A stretch of DNA of 6,228 bases from Pseudomonadota bacterium. Its GTDB lineage: Bacteria; Pseudomonadota; Gammaproteobacteria; Steroidobacterales; Steroidobacteraceae. Under the pieces are notes generated by a model. It did no database searches and was not told where the DNA came from. It saw only the letters and a program-made list of their open reading frames with translations. Positions 1 through 5,589 of the stretch are shown in pieces. The position numbers and the translations under genes are program-made. Where the stretch lies: the NCBI GenBank assembly GCA_021820785.1, contig JAKADE010000178.1, forward strand, positions 1 through 6,228, in the 5' to 3' direction. Position 1 is the stretch's first letter. Each line of letters starts with the position of its first letter.

Positions 1-603
1 GAACGAGTGCGCCATGGTGCCGTAGAGCGGAATGTCCCAGCGCATGCCCGCCAGCACTGTGGCCGTGCCGTCGAATCCGGCGAGGTAGCTGGCCCGCGCG
101 GACAGCAGGCCGGCCTCCGCCCCGTGTGCACGGCGCAGCCCGAAATCCACGAGCCGGTGGCGCGGCGCGGCGAGGCGCACTCGCGCCGCCTTCGTGGCGA
201 TCAGGGACTGGAACTGCAGCAGGTTGATGATCCGGGTCTCGACCAGCTGCGCTTCGCGCAGCGGGGCCACCACGCGCAGGATCGGCTCGTTGGGGAAGAA
301 CACCGACCCTTCCGGCATCGCCACCACATCGCCGGTGAAGTGCAGGTCGGTGAGCGAGGCGAGGAAGCGCGGTGAGAATCGTCCCGAGCGCTCCAGCCAG
401 GCGAGTTCCGCATCGCTCAGGCGCAGCGTCTCCAAGTACTCGAGCACCTGCTCGAGACCCGCTGCGACCAGGAAGCTGCGGGCCGGGGGCAGATCGCGCA
501 CGAAGAATTCGAATACGGCGGTGTCATTCATGCCCTGATCGAAGTAGGCCTGCAGCATGGTGAGCTGATACAGGTCGGTGAGCAGGGCGCTGGTCTCGGG
601 CAT
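1..603 (-). CDS. pncB: Nicotinate phosphoribosyltransferase, N-terminal part (cut by left edge)
   Basis: This enzyme (EC 6.3.4.21) joins nicotinate to PRPP, with ATP, to give nicotinate mononucleotide in the Preiss-Handler NAD salvage route in the cytoplasm. I translated the minus strand from the ATG at 603-601; 201 codons stay open to the window edge, so the C-terminal half or more is missing. Family landmarks in order: LLTDLYQLTMLQAYF (residues 7-21), the DTAVFEFFVRDLP strand (25-37), FTGDVVAMPEGSVFFPNEP (89-106 region), a helix with LLQFQSLIATKAAR (128-141), FGLRRAHG (154-161) and GTMAHSF (195-201). The His in GTMAHSF corresponds to the histidine that is phosphorylated during catalysis in this family. 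The pattern fits the putative-NAPRTase subgroup (TIGR01513 type) rather than the classic E. coli PncB. A weak purine-rich AGAAAG lies about 8 bases before the ATG. It is transcribed divergently from aroG. The family assignment is very secure; the state of the rest of the gene is unknown. Confidence 0.95.
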   Translation of the reverse strand, partial: MPETSALLTDLYQLTMLQAYFDQGMNDTAVFEFFVRDLPPARSFLVAAGLEQVLEYLETLRLSDAELAWLERSGRFSPRFLASLTDLHFTGDVVAMPEGSVFFPNEPILRVVAPLREAQLVETRIINLLQFQSLIATKAARVRLAAPRHRLVDFGLRRAHGAEAGLLSARASYLAGFDGTATVLAGMRWDIPLYGTMAHSF

Positions 604-757
604 GGTCGGTCTTTCTGGACACGCAGGGGTCGGTGCGCCCGCCGGCGCAGCCTCAGTGCGGCGCCCGGGGTGCCACGGGTGAACGGTCCGGAGCCGGATC
701 CCCGCGCGTCCGAAATGTCCCCGAAGTGCGGGGCGGGCAGGCGGCAGTGCGGGGAAA

Positions 758-766
758 ATCATATCA
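758..766 (-). promoter_or_regulatory. Extended -10 promoter, probably for the nicotinate phosphoribosyltransferase gene
   Basis: Read on the minus strand this is TGATATGAT: a TGn extension followed by TATGAT, five of six matches to the sigma-70 -10 box. It is an AT-rich island in very GC-rich surroundings. No convincing -35 box lies 17 bases upstream (CCGGCG), which an extended -10 can tolerate. Transcription would start near 751 and give a 5' leader of roughly 150 bases before the ATG at 603. That leader contains a small CCCCG/CGGGG hairpin (719-733). The call rests on motif match and position only. Confidence 0.4.
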
Positions 767-905
767 CGCACAGTCGGCTGCGCCGGCGCACCGCCGGAGC
801 CAACGGGCACCTCGCCCGAGAGAGCCTCGGACGGCCGTGCGGGTCGCGAAGCCGGAGCGTCGAGGTCTGTGGTCGGTCCTGCGCGACCGTGTGGAGTGCC
901 GGCGC

Positions 906-934
906 TTGCCGAGTCGCGCGCGCCGTGGTATCTC
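906..934 (+). promoter_or_regulatory. Weak candidate promoter for the aroG leader transcript
   Basis: TTGCCG at 906-911 (four of six matches to the -35 consensus) and TATCTC at 929-934 (three of six to the -10 consensus) are separated by 17 bases. A start would fall near 940-942, almost exactly on the GTG of the putative leader peptide. The match is weak, and in GC-rich DNA such pairs occur by chance. It is listed because a transcript start somewhere upstream of 950 is required for the attenuator model. Confidence 0.2.
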
Positions 935-940
935 TAGCGC

Positions 941-1030
941 GTGCCCAAGTCTCACCCCCATCGCGCTGCGTCCTATCGATTTTATTGGCCGCGTTCCCAG
1001 GCGGTGGGTGGGCTGTTGTCGGTTTCATGA
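941..1030 (+). CDS. Putative aromatic leader peptide of aroG (29 aa)
   Basis: This short reading frame runs GTG (941) to TGA (1028-1030). Residues 12-16 are Tyr-Arg-Phe-Tyr-Trp, encoded at 974-988 by TAT CGA TTT TAT TGG. Four of five codons are aromatic, covering all three end products of the pathway that the downstream enzyme starts. TTT and TAT are rare in this GC-rich DNA. An in-frame TAG at 935-937 means the GTG at 941 is the only usual start codon ahead of the run. There is no Shine-Dalgarno sequence before it, which is the weak point; leaderless translation from a start near 941 would explain this. By analogy with trpL and pheL, ribosome stalling at these codons would report low charged aromatic tRNA. 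The terminator begins 30 bases after its stop codon. Known: such leaders control aromatic operons in enterobacteria. Inferred: that this one is translated and controls aroG. Confidence 0.55.
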   Translation: MPKSHPHRAASYRFYWPRSQAVGGLLSVS

Positions 1031-1086
1031 CCTAGTCGAGACAAGAAACAACCCCAAAAACCGCCAGTCCCCTGGCGGTTTTTTTT
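951..1086 (+). promoter_or_regulatory. Putative transcription attenuator of aroG (alternative RNA folds)
   Basis: Three competing pairings can be drawn. Strand 1:2, 951-957 with 1006-1012, has seven pairs including one G-U. Strand 2:3, the antiterminator, pairs GGCGGT 1000-1005 with 1060-1065, GGG 1010-1012 with 1053-1055, and GTTGT 1015-1019 with ACAAC 1048-1052. Strand 3:4 is the terminator stem at 1061-1078. The 2:3 pairing uses five of the seven bases in the left terminator arm, so it excludes the terminator. A ribosome stalled on the aromatic codons (974-988) would sit over strand 1 and leave strand 2 largely free, so aroG would be transcribed. A ribosome that reaches the stop at 1028 would favour termination. 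The geometry resembles trp/phe attenuators. Pairings were found by eye and no folding energy was computed. Confidence 0.5.
1056..1086 (+). terminator. Intrinsic terminator upstream of aroG
   Basis: A perfect 7-bp stem CCGCCAG (1061-1067) / CTGGCGG (1072-1078) with a TCCC loop is followed by eight T (1079-1086). Five A (1056-1060) before the stem can extend it by A-T pairs. This is a canonical Rho-independent terminator for plus-strand transcription. It sits only 30 bases ahead of the aroG ATG, and no protein-coding gene of ordinary size precedes it on this strand. That is the position expected of an attenuator rather than of an end-of-gene terminator. Confidence 0.9.
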
Positions 1087-1116
1087 CGCCCCGGGGACGC
1101 GCCACCGGAGCCCAGT

Positions 1117-2211
1117 ATGCATACTCAGACAGACGATCTGCGCATTCGCGGAATGACCGAGCTCGTAACCCCCGAAGAGGTGGTTCGCGAGCGCCCCTGT
1201 TCGGACCGCGCGGCCGGTACGGTGAGCGGAGCCCGCCGGGCGTTGCAGGACATTCTGCACGGCCGGGATGATCGGCTCGCCGTCGTGATCGGTCCGTGCT
1301 CGATCCACGACGCGCAGGCGGCCCAGGAGTACGCCGCACGCCTGGCGAGTGAGCGGGCGCGGCTCGCCGACTCGCTCGAGATCGTGATGCGCGTGTATTT
1401 CGAGAAGCCGCGCACGACCGTGGGCTGGAAGGGGCTGATCAACGATCCGGATCTCGACGGCAGTTTCCGCATCAACGACGGCCTGCGACTGGCGCGCGGA
1501 CTGCTGGTCGAGATCAATGAGCTCGGGCTGCCGGCCGGATGCGAGTTCCTCGACATGATCACCCCGCAATACATCGCCGATCTGGTCTCGTGGGGCGCGA
1601 TCGGGGCCCGCACGACCGAGAGCCAGATTCACCGCGAACTCGCGTCCGGCCTGTCCTGCCCGATCGGCTTCAAGAACGGAACGGACGGCAACGTTCGCAT
1701 CGCGGTGGACGCGGTGCGTGCCGCCTCGCAGCCCCATCATTTCCTCGCCGTCACCAAGCAGGGCCGCAGCGCGATCGCGGCGACTGCTGGAAATCCGGAC
1801 TGTCACGTCATCCTGCGCGGCGGACACGTCCCGAACTACGACGCGCCGAGCGTCGAGGCGGTCTGCCGGGAGACGCTGGCCGCGGGCCTGACGACGCGGC
1901 TGATGATCGACGCCAGTCACGGCAACAGCGGCAAGCGTCCCGAGCGCCAACCGCTCGTCATCGAGGACATCGCCGTGCAGATCGAGTCCGGGGAGCGCCG
2001 GATCGGCGGCGTCATGATCGAAAGCAACCTCGTCGCCGGGCGCCAGGACCTCGTTCCCGGCAAACCCCTCGTCTACGGCCAGAGCGTCACGGACGGGTGC
2101 CTGGACTGGAGCAGCTCGGTCACGGTGCTCGAGCGGCTGGCGGCGGCCGTTGCGCGCCAGCGGGAACGTGTCGGGCGCAGACGGGGCGCCGCGGCGCTCG
2201 GCGGGTGCTGA
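1117..2211 (+). CDS. aroG: 3-deoxy-7-phosphoheptulonate (DAHP) synthase, AroG type
   Basis: This cytoplasmic enzyme (EC 2.5.1.54) condenses phosphoenolpyruvate and erythrose 4-phosphate to DAHP, the first committed step to chorismate, Phe, Tyr and Trp. It has 364 residues against 350 in E. coli AroG and aligns without gaps that I can see up to about residue 330. The metal ligands fall at the same numbers as in AroG: Cys61 (IGPCSIHD), His268 (DASHGN), Glu302 (MIESN) and Asp326 (SVTD). EKPRTTVGWKGLINDP (96-111) and GAIGARTTESQ (160-170) are the substrate-binding hallmarks. Asp146, Pro150 and Ser180, where feedback-resistant AroG mutants are known, are conserved; AroG Ser211 is Ala here. This suggests an AroG-like allosteric site, but Phe, Tyr or Trp specificity cannot be read off safely. 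About 14 extra Arg/Gly/Ala-rich residues end the protein. The ATG at 1117 has GGAG six bases upstream (1107-1110). Expression is probably controlled by the attenuator just ahead. Confidence 0.97.
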   Translation: MHTQTDDLRIRGMTELVTPEEVVRERPCSDRAAGTVSGARRALQDILHGRDDRLAVVIGPCSIHDAQAAQEYAARLASERARLADSLEIVMRVYFEKPRTTVGWKGLINDPDLDGSFRINDGLRLARGLLVEINELGLPAGCEFLDMITPQYIADLVSWGAIGARTTESQIHRELASGLSCPIGFKNGTDGNVRIAVDAVRAASQPHHFLAVTKQGRSAIAATAGNPDCHVILRGGHVPNYDAPSVEAVCRETLAAGLTTRLMIDASHGNSGKRPERQPLVIEDIAVQIESGERRIGGVMIESNLVAGRQDLVPGKPLVYGQSVTDGCLDWSSSVTVLERLAAAVARQRERVGRRRGAAALGGC

Positions 2212-2222
2212 GCGTGAGGGAG

Positions 2223-2246
2223 CGCGGCCCCGGGAGCGGGGCCGCG
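2223..2246 (+). terminator. GC-rich hairpin after aroG, possible terminator
   Basis: A perfect 9-bp stem, CGCGGCCCC (2223-2231) / GGGGCCGCG (2238-2246), with a six-base loop lies 11 bases after the aroG stop. There is no T run after it, so it is not a canonical intrinsic terminator. It may act with Rho or simply protect the 3' end. The rest of the gap up to htpX shows no clear promoter. Confidence 0.3.
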
Positions 2247-2371
2247 GCGAGCCACCGCGCGGCGCAGGCCGCGGGCTGAGACAGTAAGGACATTCACGGA
2301 TGATCCGGACTCCCTGATCGCTCAATCTTGCGGGCACTGCCTCACGGCCAGACCCTGAAGGAGTGGGCGGC

Positions 2372-3268
2372 ATGAAGCGCATCATTCTGTTCGCCGCGGT
2401 CAACATCGCCGTGCTCGCGGTGATCACCATCATCGTCGAGCTCCTGGGTCTCGATCGATACCTGGCCGCCCGCGGCGTCAGCCTCACCGGTCTGCTGATC
2501 GTGAGTGCATTGTTCGGCTTTGGCGGCGCGTTCATCTCACTCGCGCTCTCCAAATGGATGGCGAAGAGCGCGATGGGCGTGACGCTGATCGGCGCGCCGC
2601 AGAACGCCACCGAGCGCTGGCTGCTCGAGGCGGTCGGTGCGCATGCCGCGCGGCTGCACCTGGCCATGCCCGAGGTGGGCATCTTCGAGTCGCCGGCCAT
2701 GAACGCGTTTGCGACCGGGGCGCGGCGCAATGCCGCGCTGGTCGCCGTCAGCAGCGGGCTGCTCGAGGGCATGGAGCTCGAGGAGGTGCGTGCGGTCCTC
2801 GGACACGAGATGACTCACGTCGCCAATGGCGACATGGTGACACTGACCCTCCTGCAGGGGGTGCTCAATACCTTCGTGATCTTTCTGGCGCGGGTCGTCG
2901 GCACCGCAATCGACGGGGCCATCGGCGGACAGCGCGACGAGCGGGCCGGCGGTGGGATGTTCTACTTCCTGACGGTGATCGTCCTGCAGATCGTGTTCGG
3001 GGTGCTGGCGACCCTGATCGTCATGGCCTTCTCGCGGCACCGGGAATTTCGGGCCGACGCGGGCGGCGCGCAGCTCGCCGGGCGCAACAGCATGATTGCG
3101 GCGCTGCAGACGCTGGAGCGGACCGAGGCGGCGACGCTGCCCGGGCAGTTCCGGGCGTTCGGCATCGCCGGGGAGCGCATGCACGGGCTGGTGAGCCGGC
3201 TGTTCATGAGTCATCCGCCGCTGCCCGAGCGGATTGCCGCGCTCCAGCGACTCACCACCACCGGTTGA
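2372..3268 (+). CDS. htpX: Membrane zinc metalloprotease HtpX
   Basis: HtpX (M48 family) is an inner-membrane endoprotease that works with FtsH in cutting misfolded membrane proteins. The 298-residue length is usual. Hydrophobic segments lie near residues 4-24, 38-58, 157-180 and 196-220, as in the four-segment HtpX layout. The zinc motif GHEMTH places His145, Glu146 and His149 on a cytoplasmic stretch. The third ligand is Glu225 in SRHREFRADA (221-230), and the SHPPLPERI motif (280-288) is conserved near the C-terminus. I chose the ATG at 2372: AAGGAG (2358-2363) stands eight bases upstream, and the protein then begins MKRIILF, as HtpX proteins do. An in-frame GTG at 2363 overlaps that ribosome binding site and is unlikely to be used. 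In E. coli the gene answers to Cpx/heat stress, but I see no clear operator here. The gap from aroG suggests independent expression. Confidence 0.96.
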   Translation: MKRIILFAAVNIAVLAVITIIVELLGLDRYLAARGVSLTGLLIVSALFGFGGAFISLALSKWMAKSAMGVTLIGAPQNATERWLLEAVGAHAARLHLAMPEVGIFESPAMNAFATGARRNAALVAVSSGLLEGMELEEVRAVLGHEMTHVANGDMVTLTLLQGVLNTFVIFLARVVGTAIDGAIGGQRDERAGGGMFYFLTVIVLQIVFGVLATLIVMAFSRHREFRADAGGAQLAGRNSMIAALQTLERTEAATLPGQFRAFGIAGERMHGLVSRLFMSHPPLPERIAALQRLTTTG

Positions 3269-3274
3269 CCGGTG
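3259..3274 (+). terminator. Inverted repeat across the htpX stop codon
   Basis: CACCGG (3259-3264) and CCGGTG (3269-3274) form a 6-bp stem with loop TTGA. The loop contains the first bases of the TGA stop (3266-3268). It is followed by only two T, so termination is uncertain. It could be an mRNA 3'-end structure. The remaining 200 bases up to the next gene are very GC-rich and show no gene that I can support. Confidence 0.25.
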
Positions 3275-3474
3275 TTCCCCGCGCGCCGATGCGGGGGCGC
3301 GGCGGACCGGGCCGGGCGGGTCAGGAGCCCGGAGTCACGCGGGAACCGATGCGCAGCCCATGGTGTTGCGGATCGGGGCGAGGGGCTTGCCGGCCGAGGC
3401 ACAGGCTGCTGCGCAGATGCCGGCGACGCCAAGACGCGGTAAGCTGACCGCAATCGCCGGCACGAGGGAGTCTC

Positions 3475-3861
3475 ATGCGCTTACTCGGGAACGTTCTGTG
3501 GTTCATCTTCGGCGGATTCGTCACTGGCCTCGGCTGGTGGGTGGCAGGCCTCCTGGCGGCCATCACCATTGTCGGCATCCCGTTTGCCATCGCGGCATTT
3601 CGGATCGGGACGTTCACGTTCTGGCCGTTCGGACGCGAAATCATCGATGATCCGACGCGCAGCGAAGCGCGAAGTCTGCTGACACTGATCGGTAACATCG
3701 TGTGGATCCTCCTCGGAGGGCTGTGGCTTGCGCTCGGACATCTCGTCTGCGCGCTGCTGTTTGCCGTGACCATCATCGGCATCCCGTTTGCGATTCAGCA
3801 TCTGAAGCTTGCGCATCTCTCGCTGACGCCGTACGGCAAGCGCATCGTCGTGCGACCGTGA
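3475..3861 (+). CDS. yccF: YccF domain (DUF307) inner-membrane protein
   Basis: This is a 128-residue hydrophobic protein with two copies of the YccF domain. Each copy has GN(V/I)xW...GG, then T(I)xGIPFA, then P(F/Y)G: GNVLWF at 5-10 and GNIVWI at 73-78, TIVGIPFA at 31-38 and TIIGIPFA at 99-106, PFG at 51-53 and PYG at 119-121. Every landmark is offset by exactly 68 residues. Four membrane-spanning stretches are likely, two per copy. A charged linker (REIIDDPTRSEAR, 54-66) joins them. E. coli YccF is 148 residues; its biochemical role is not established, so I assign none. The ATG at 3475 has GAGGGAG (3464-3470) four bases upstream. It lies 206 bases after htpX and 82 before the next gene. The family call is secure; the symbol follows the E. 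coli homologue. Confidence 0.9.
   Translation: MRLLGNVLWFIFGGFVTGLGWWVAGLLAAITIVGIPFAIAAFRIGTFTFWPFGREIIDDPTRSEARSLLTLIGNIVWILLGGLWLALGHLVCALLFAVTIIGIPFAIQHLKLAHLSLTPYGKRIVVRP
3487..3837 (+). repeat. Internal tandem duplication within the YccF gene
   Basis: The two halves of the gene (3487-3633 and 3691-3837) are related with a 204-base offset. The stretch GGCATCCCGTTTGC is identical at DNA level in both (from 3573 and from 3777). It reflects the two-domain protein and is not a mobile repeat. Confidence 0.75.
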
Positions 3862-3943
3862 GCGTGCACCTGCCATTCTGAGACGCAGCTGGCGGGAAGA
3901 ATCAAGAAGTCGCGCAGAGACATGCGCGCGAGGGGAGGGTCGA

Positions 3944-5239
3944 ATGCGGCGGATTTTTCGGGCAGTGGCGCCCACTGTGCTCCTCGGTGTGCTGGCCGGA
4001 TGCGCCAGCACGAATCACGCTGCGCCCCACGGACAGTCTGCCCGCCTCGCACGGGTACCGACGCGATTCGCGGGGCAACCGGCGCCTCGTCTGCTCGTGC
4101 CGACTGACGCGCAGTCGCAAGGCGGGTTCGCAGCGGCACACGCGGCGGCCATGCACGGTGACGCGGCTGCGGAGTACGTCGTAGGTTCGGATTATCTGCG
4201 CGGTGTGGGCGTGCAGGAAAATGACCCGAAGGCGGCATTCTGGTTGCGCAAAGCGGCGCGCCAGAACGTGGGCCCCGCACAGTGCGATCTGGCCTATCTG
4301 TATGAAAACGGACGGGGTGTTACCCAGAATGACGCCCGGGCCGTGCACTGGTACGCGAAGGCGGCCGCGCAAGGCATCGCCAATTCGCAATACAACCTCG
4401 GACTGCTGTACACGCAAGGTCGCGGTGTACCGCGTGATTACACGGCCGCGTTGAGGTGGTTTCGGGCCTCGGCCGCGCAGGGCGACCCGGACGCAGAGGC
4501 GCTCATCGGCTTTCTGTATCGAAAGGGCTGGGGCGTGCCGCTCGATGACCGAAGGGCGCTGCTGTGGTTTCGCAAGGCGGCAGCTCAAGGTAATGCCTAC
4601 GCCGATGAGAACATCGGCGCGCTGTATGAATACGGTCTGGGCGTGGCGCAGAATGACGCTCGCGCCGACCGATGGTTCGGGCGTGGCGCGGAGGGCGGAG
4701 ACGCGCTGGCTCAGGCCGCGCTCGGCCTTGCGTATCTGCAGGGAGCCGGGATCCCGCGTGATGCTGCGCAGGGGCTGTTCTGGCTGCGGCAGTCGTCCTT
4801 GCGGGGCTATGCGAATGCCCAGAATCTTCTGGGGGACATCTACCGCCAGCATGGCCACTACGTGCGTGCGGTCAAGTGGTATCGACAGGCGGCGCTCGAA
4901 GGCAATCCGCGGGGTGAGTATTACCTGGGCATTGCCTATGCAAACGGTCAAGGCGTATCAACAAACATGCACCGTGCGGTGGCGTGGTTTCACAAGGCGG
5001 CCATGGGCGGGGAAGCGCAGGCGCAACTCATGCTGGGTCTGCAATACATGGCGGGCCGCACCGTGGCGAAGAACATTGAGCTCGGGTATGCGTGGGTCGC
5101 CGTGGCGGCGGATTCCGAGCCGCCTGCGCAATATGCAGCGCTCATCCGTGACAAGATTGCTTCGGACATGACAGCACCGCAGCTTGCGCAAGCCAAGCAG
5201 TGGGTGCGTGCGTGGCATGCCGGCAGCGACATGCCGTGA
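3944..5239 (+). CDS. Sel1-like repeat lipoprotein (nine repeats)
   Basis: This 431-residue protein starts with a lipoprotein signal: MRRIFR, a hydrophobic core (residues 7-17) and the lipobox LAGC, predicting lipid attachment at Cys20. After a Pro/Ala-rich linker (21-65) come nine Sel1-like repeats (SLR, the 36-residue alpha-alpha type related to TPR). They start near residues 72, 108, 144, 180, 216, 252, 288, 320 and 356, with the pattern A(E/Q)..LG.LY..G.GV..D...A..W..KAA.QG. Repeat 7 is only 32 residues and lacks the G.GV loop; repeat 9 is divergent. Such solenoids bind other proteins, and in periplasm-facing lipoproteins they often serve as adaptors. The partner is unknown. The C-terminal tail (392-431) contains the DMTAPQLAQA-type stretch often seen after SLR arrays. 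The ATG at 3944 has GGGGAGG (3932-3938) five bases upstream. Outer-membrane anchoring is likely, because residue 2 after the Cys is Ser and there is no Asp retention signal. Confidence 0.92.
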   Translation: MRRIFRAVAPTVLLGVLAGCASTNHAAPHGQSARLARVPTRFAGQPAPRLLVPTDAQSQGGFAAAHAAAMHGDAAAEYVVGSDYLRGVGVQENDPKAAFWLRKAARQNVGPAQCDLAYLYENGRGVTQNDARAVHWYAKAAAQGIANSQYNLGLLYTQGRGVPRDYTAALRWFRASAAQGDPDAEALIGFLYRKGWGVPLDDRRALLWFRKAAAQGNAYADENIGALYEYGLGVAQNDARADRWFGRGAEGGDALAQAALGLAYLQGAGIPRDAAQGLFWLRQSSLRGYANAQNLLGDIYRQHGHYVRAVKWYRQAALEGNPRGEYYLGIAYANGQGVSTNMHRAVAWFHKAAMGGEAQAQLMLGLQYMAGRTVAKNIELGYAWVAVAADSEPPAQYAALIRDKIASDMTAPQLAQAKQWVRAWHAGSDMP

Positions 5240-5253
5240 AGCGGGGTGCGTGC

Positions 5254-5581
5254 TCACCCATGAGCGCACCTCAGAGGCGCGGCCCGATGGGGTGGCATAG
5301 GGCGGCGAGCGCTGATGTGCCCGTCCTCGCCGATCCACCGCTGCCTGCCCCGCAGACACTTCGGGGCATGCGAGATCAGCACTGCGCCGCCATTGATGAT
5401 CCAGGATTGGCCGGTGGCGTGATCATCGTGCATAAATGCCAGATCCGTTTCAGCGAGATCTGCAGGTTCGCCAACGCGTCCCGCGGGCAATCCTGCCGGC
5501 CGCGGCGCGGCGGATTTGCTCGCGCACCCTGGAGGGGGCGCCGACCGTAAACATGTACGTCAATCCGGTCGGAAGCTTCAC
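5254..5581 (-). pseudogene. Remnant of a short-chain dehydrogenase/reductase, C-terminal end only
   Basis: Minus-strand translation from 5490 gives PAGRVGEPADLAE, then DDHATGQSWIINGGAVL, ending at 5377. This is the classic C-terminal segment of SDR oxidoreductases (the GRxGEPxDLA and TGQxxxxxGG motifs). Upstream in another frame (5581-5492) lies VREQIRRAAAGR, which would fit the helix just before it, so a one-base shift near 5491-5500 is likely. The Rossmann nucleotide-binding part (GxxxGxG) and the catalytic YxxxK are absent: just upstream begins a different gene. After GGAVL the frame runs on for about 40 unrelated residues to a TGA at 5254-5256, so the original stop seems lost. This accounts for the gap between 5240 and 5589, where I see no intact gene. 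The C-terminal segment is recognised with good confidence; the frameshift is inference. Confidence 0.6.
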
Positions 5582-5589
5582 CTAAATGG

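Noticed and set aside
974..990. AT-rich stretch TATCGATTTTATTGG read as a promoter -10 region instead of aromatic codons
   Set aside because: No good -35 box stands 16-18 bases upstream of TATCGA or TTTATT. A promoter here would also leave the terminator at 1061-1086 blocking aroG with no counterpart. It remains the main rival explanation.
633..1271. 212-codon plus-strand frame covering the intergenic region and the aroG start
   Set aside because: It would read through the terminator hairpin and overlap aroG, and its composition is that of non-coding GC-rich DNA.
1539..2279. 246-codon plus-strand frame overlapping aroG
   Set aside because: It is a +1 shadow of aroG, very Arg-rich and without recognisable motifs.
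982..2772. 596-codon minus-strand open frame
   Set aside because: It lies antisense to the leader region, aroG and the start of htpX. Its product is Arg/Pro/Ala-rich with no family landmarks, as expected for a shadow in GC-rich DNA.
3902..4951. 349-codon minus-strand frame opposite the Sel1 gene
   Set aside because: The apparent repeats in it are the complement of the Sel1 repeats. The plus-strand frame has a ribosome binding site, a lipobox and the family motifs.
4157..5110. Periodic 108-base repeats as a CRISPR or satellite array
   Set aside because: The periodicity is 36 codons, is strongly diverged at DNA level and matches protein Sel1 repeats in frame.
5346..5368. 7-bp inverted repeat TGCCCCG/CGGGGCA after the Sel1 gene, as a terminator
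   Set aside because: It has a 9-base loop and no T run, lies over 100 bases past the stop, and sits within the extended tail of the SDR remnant.
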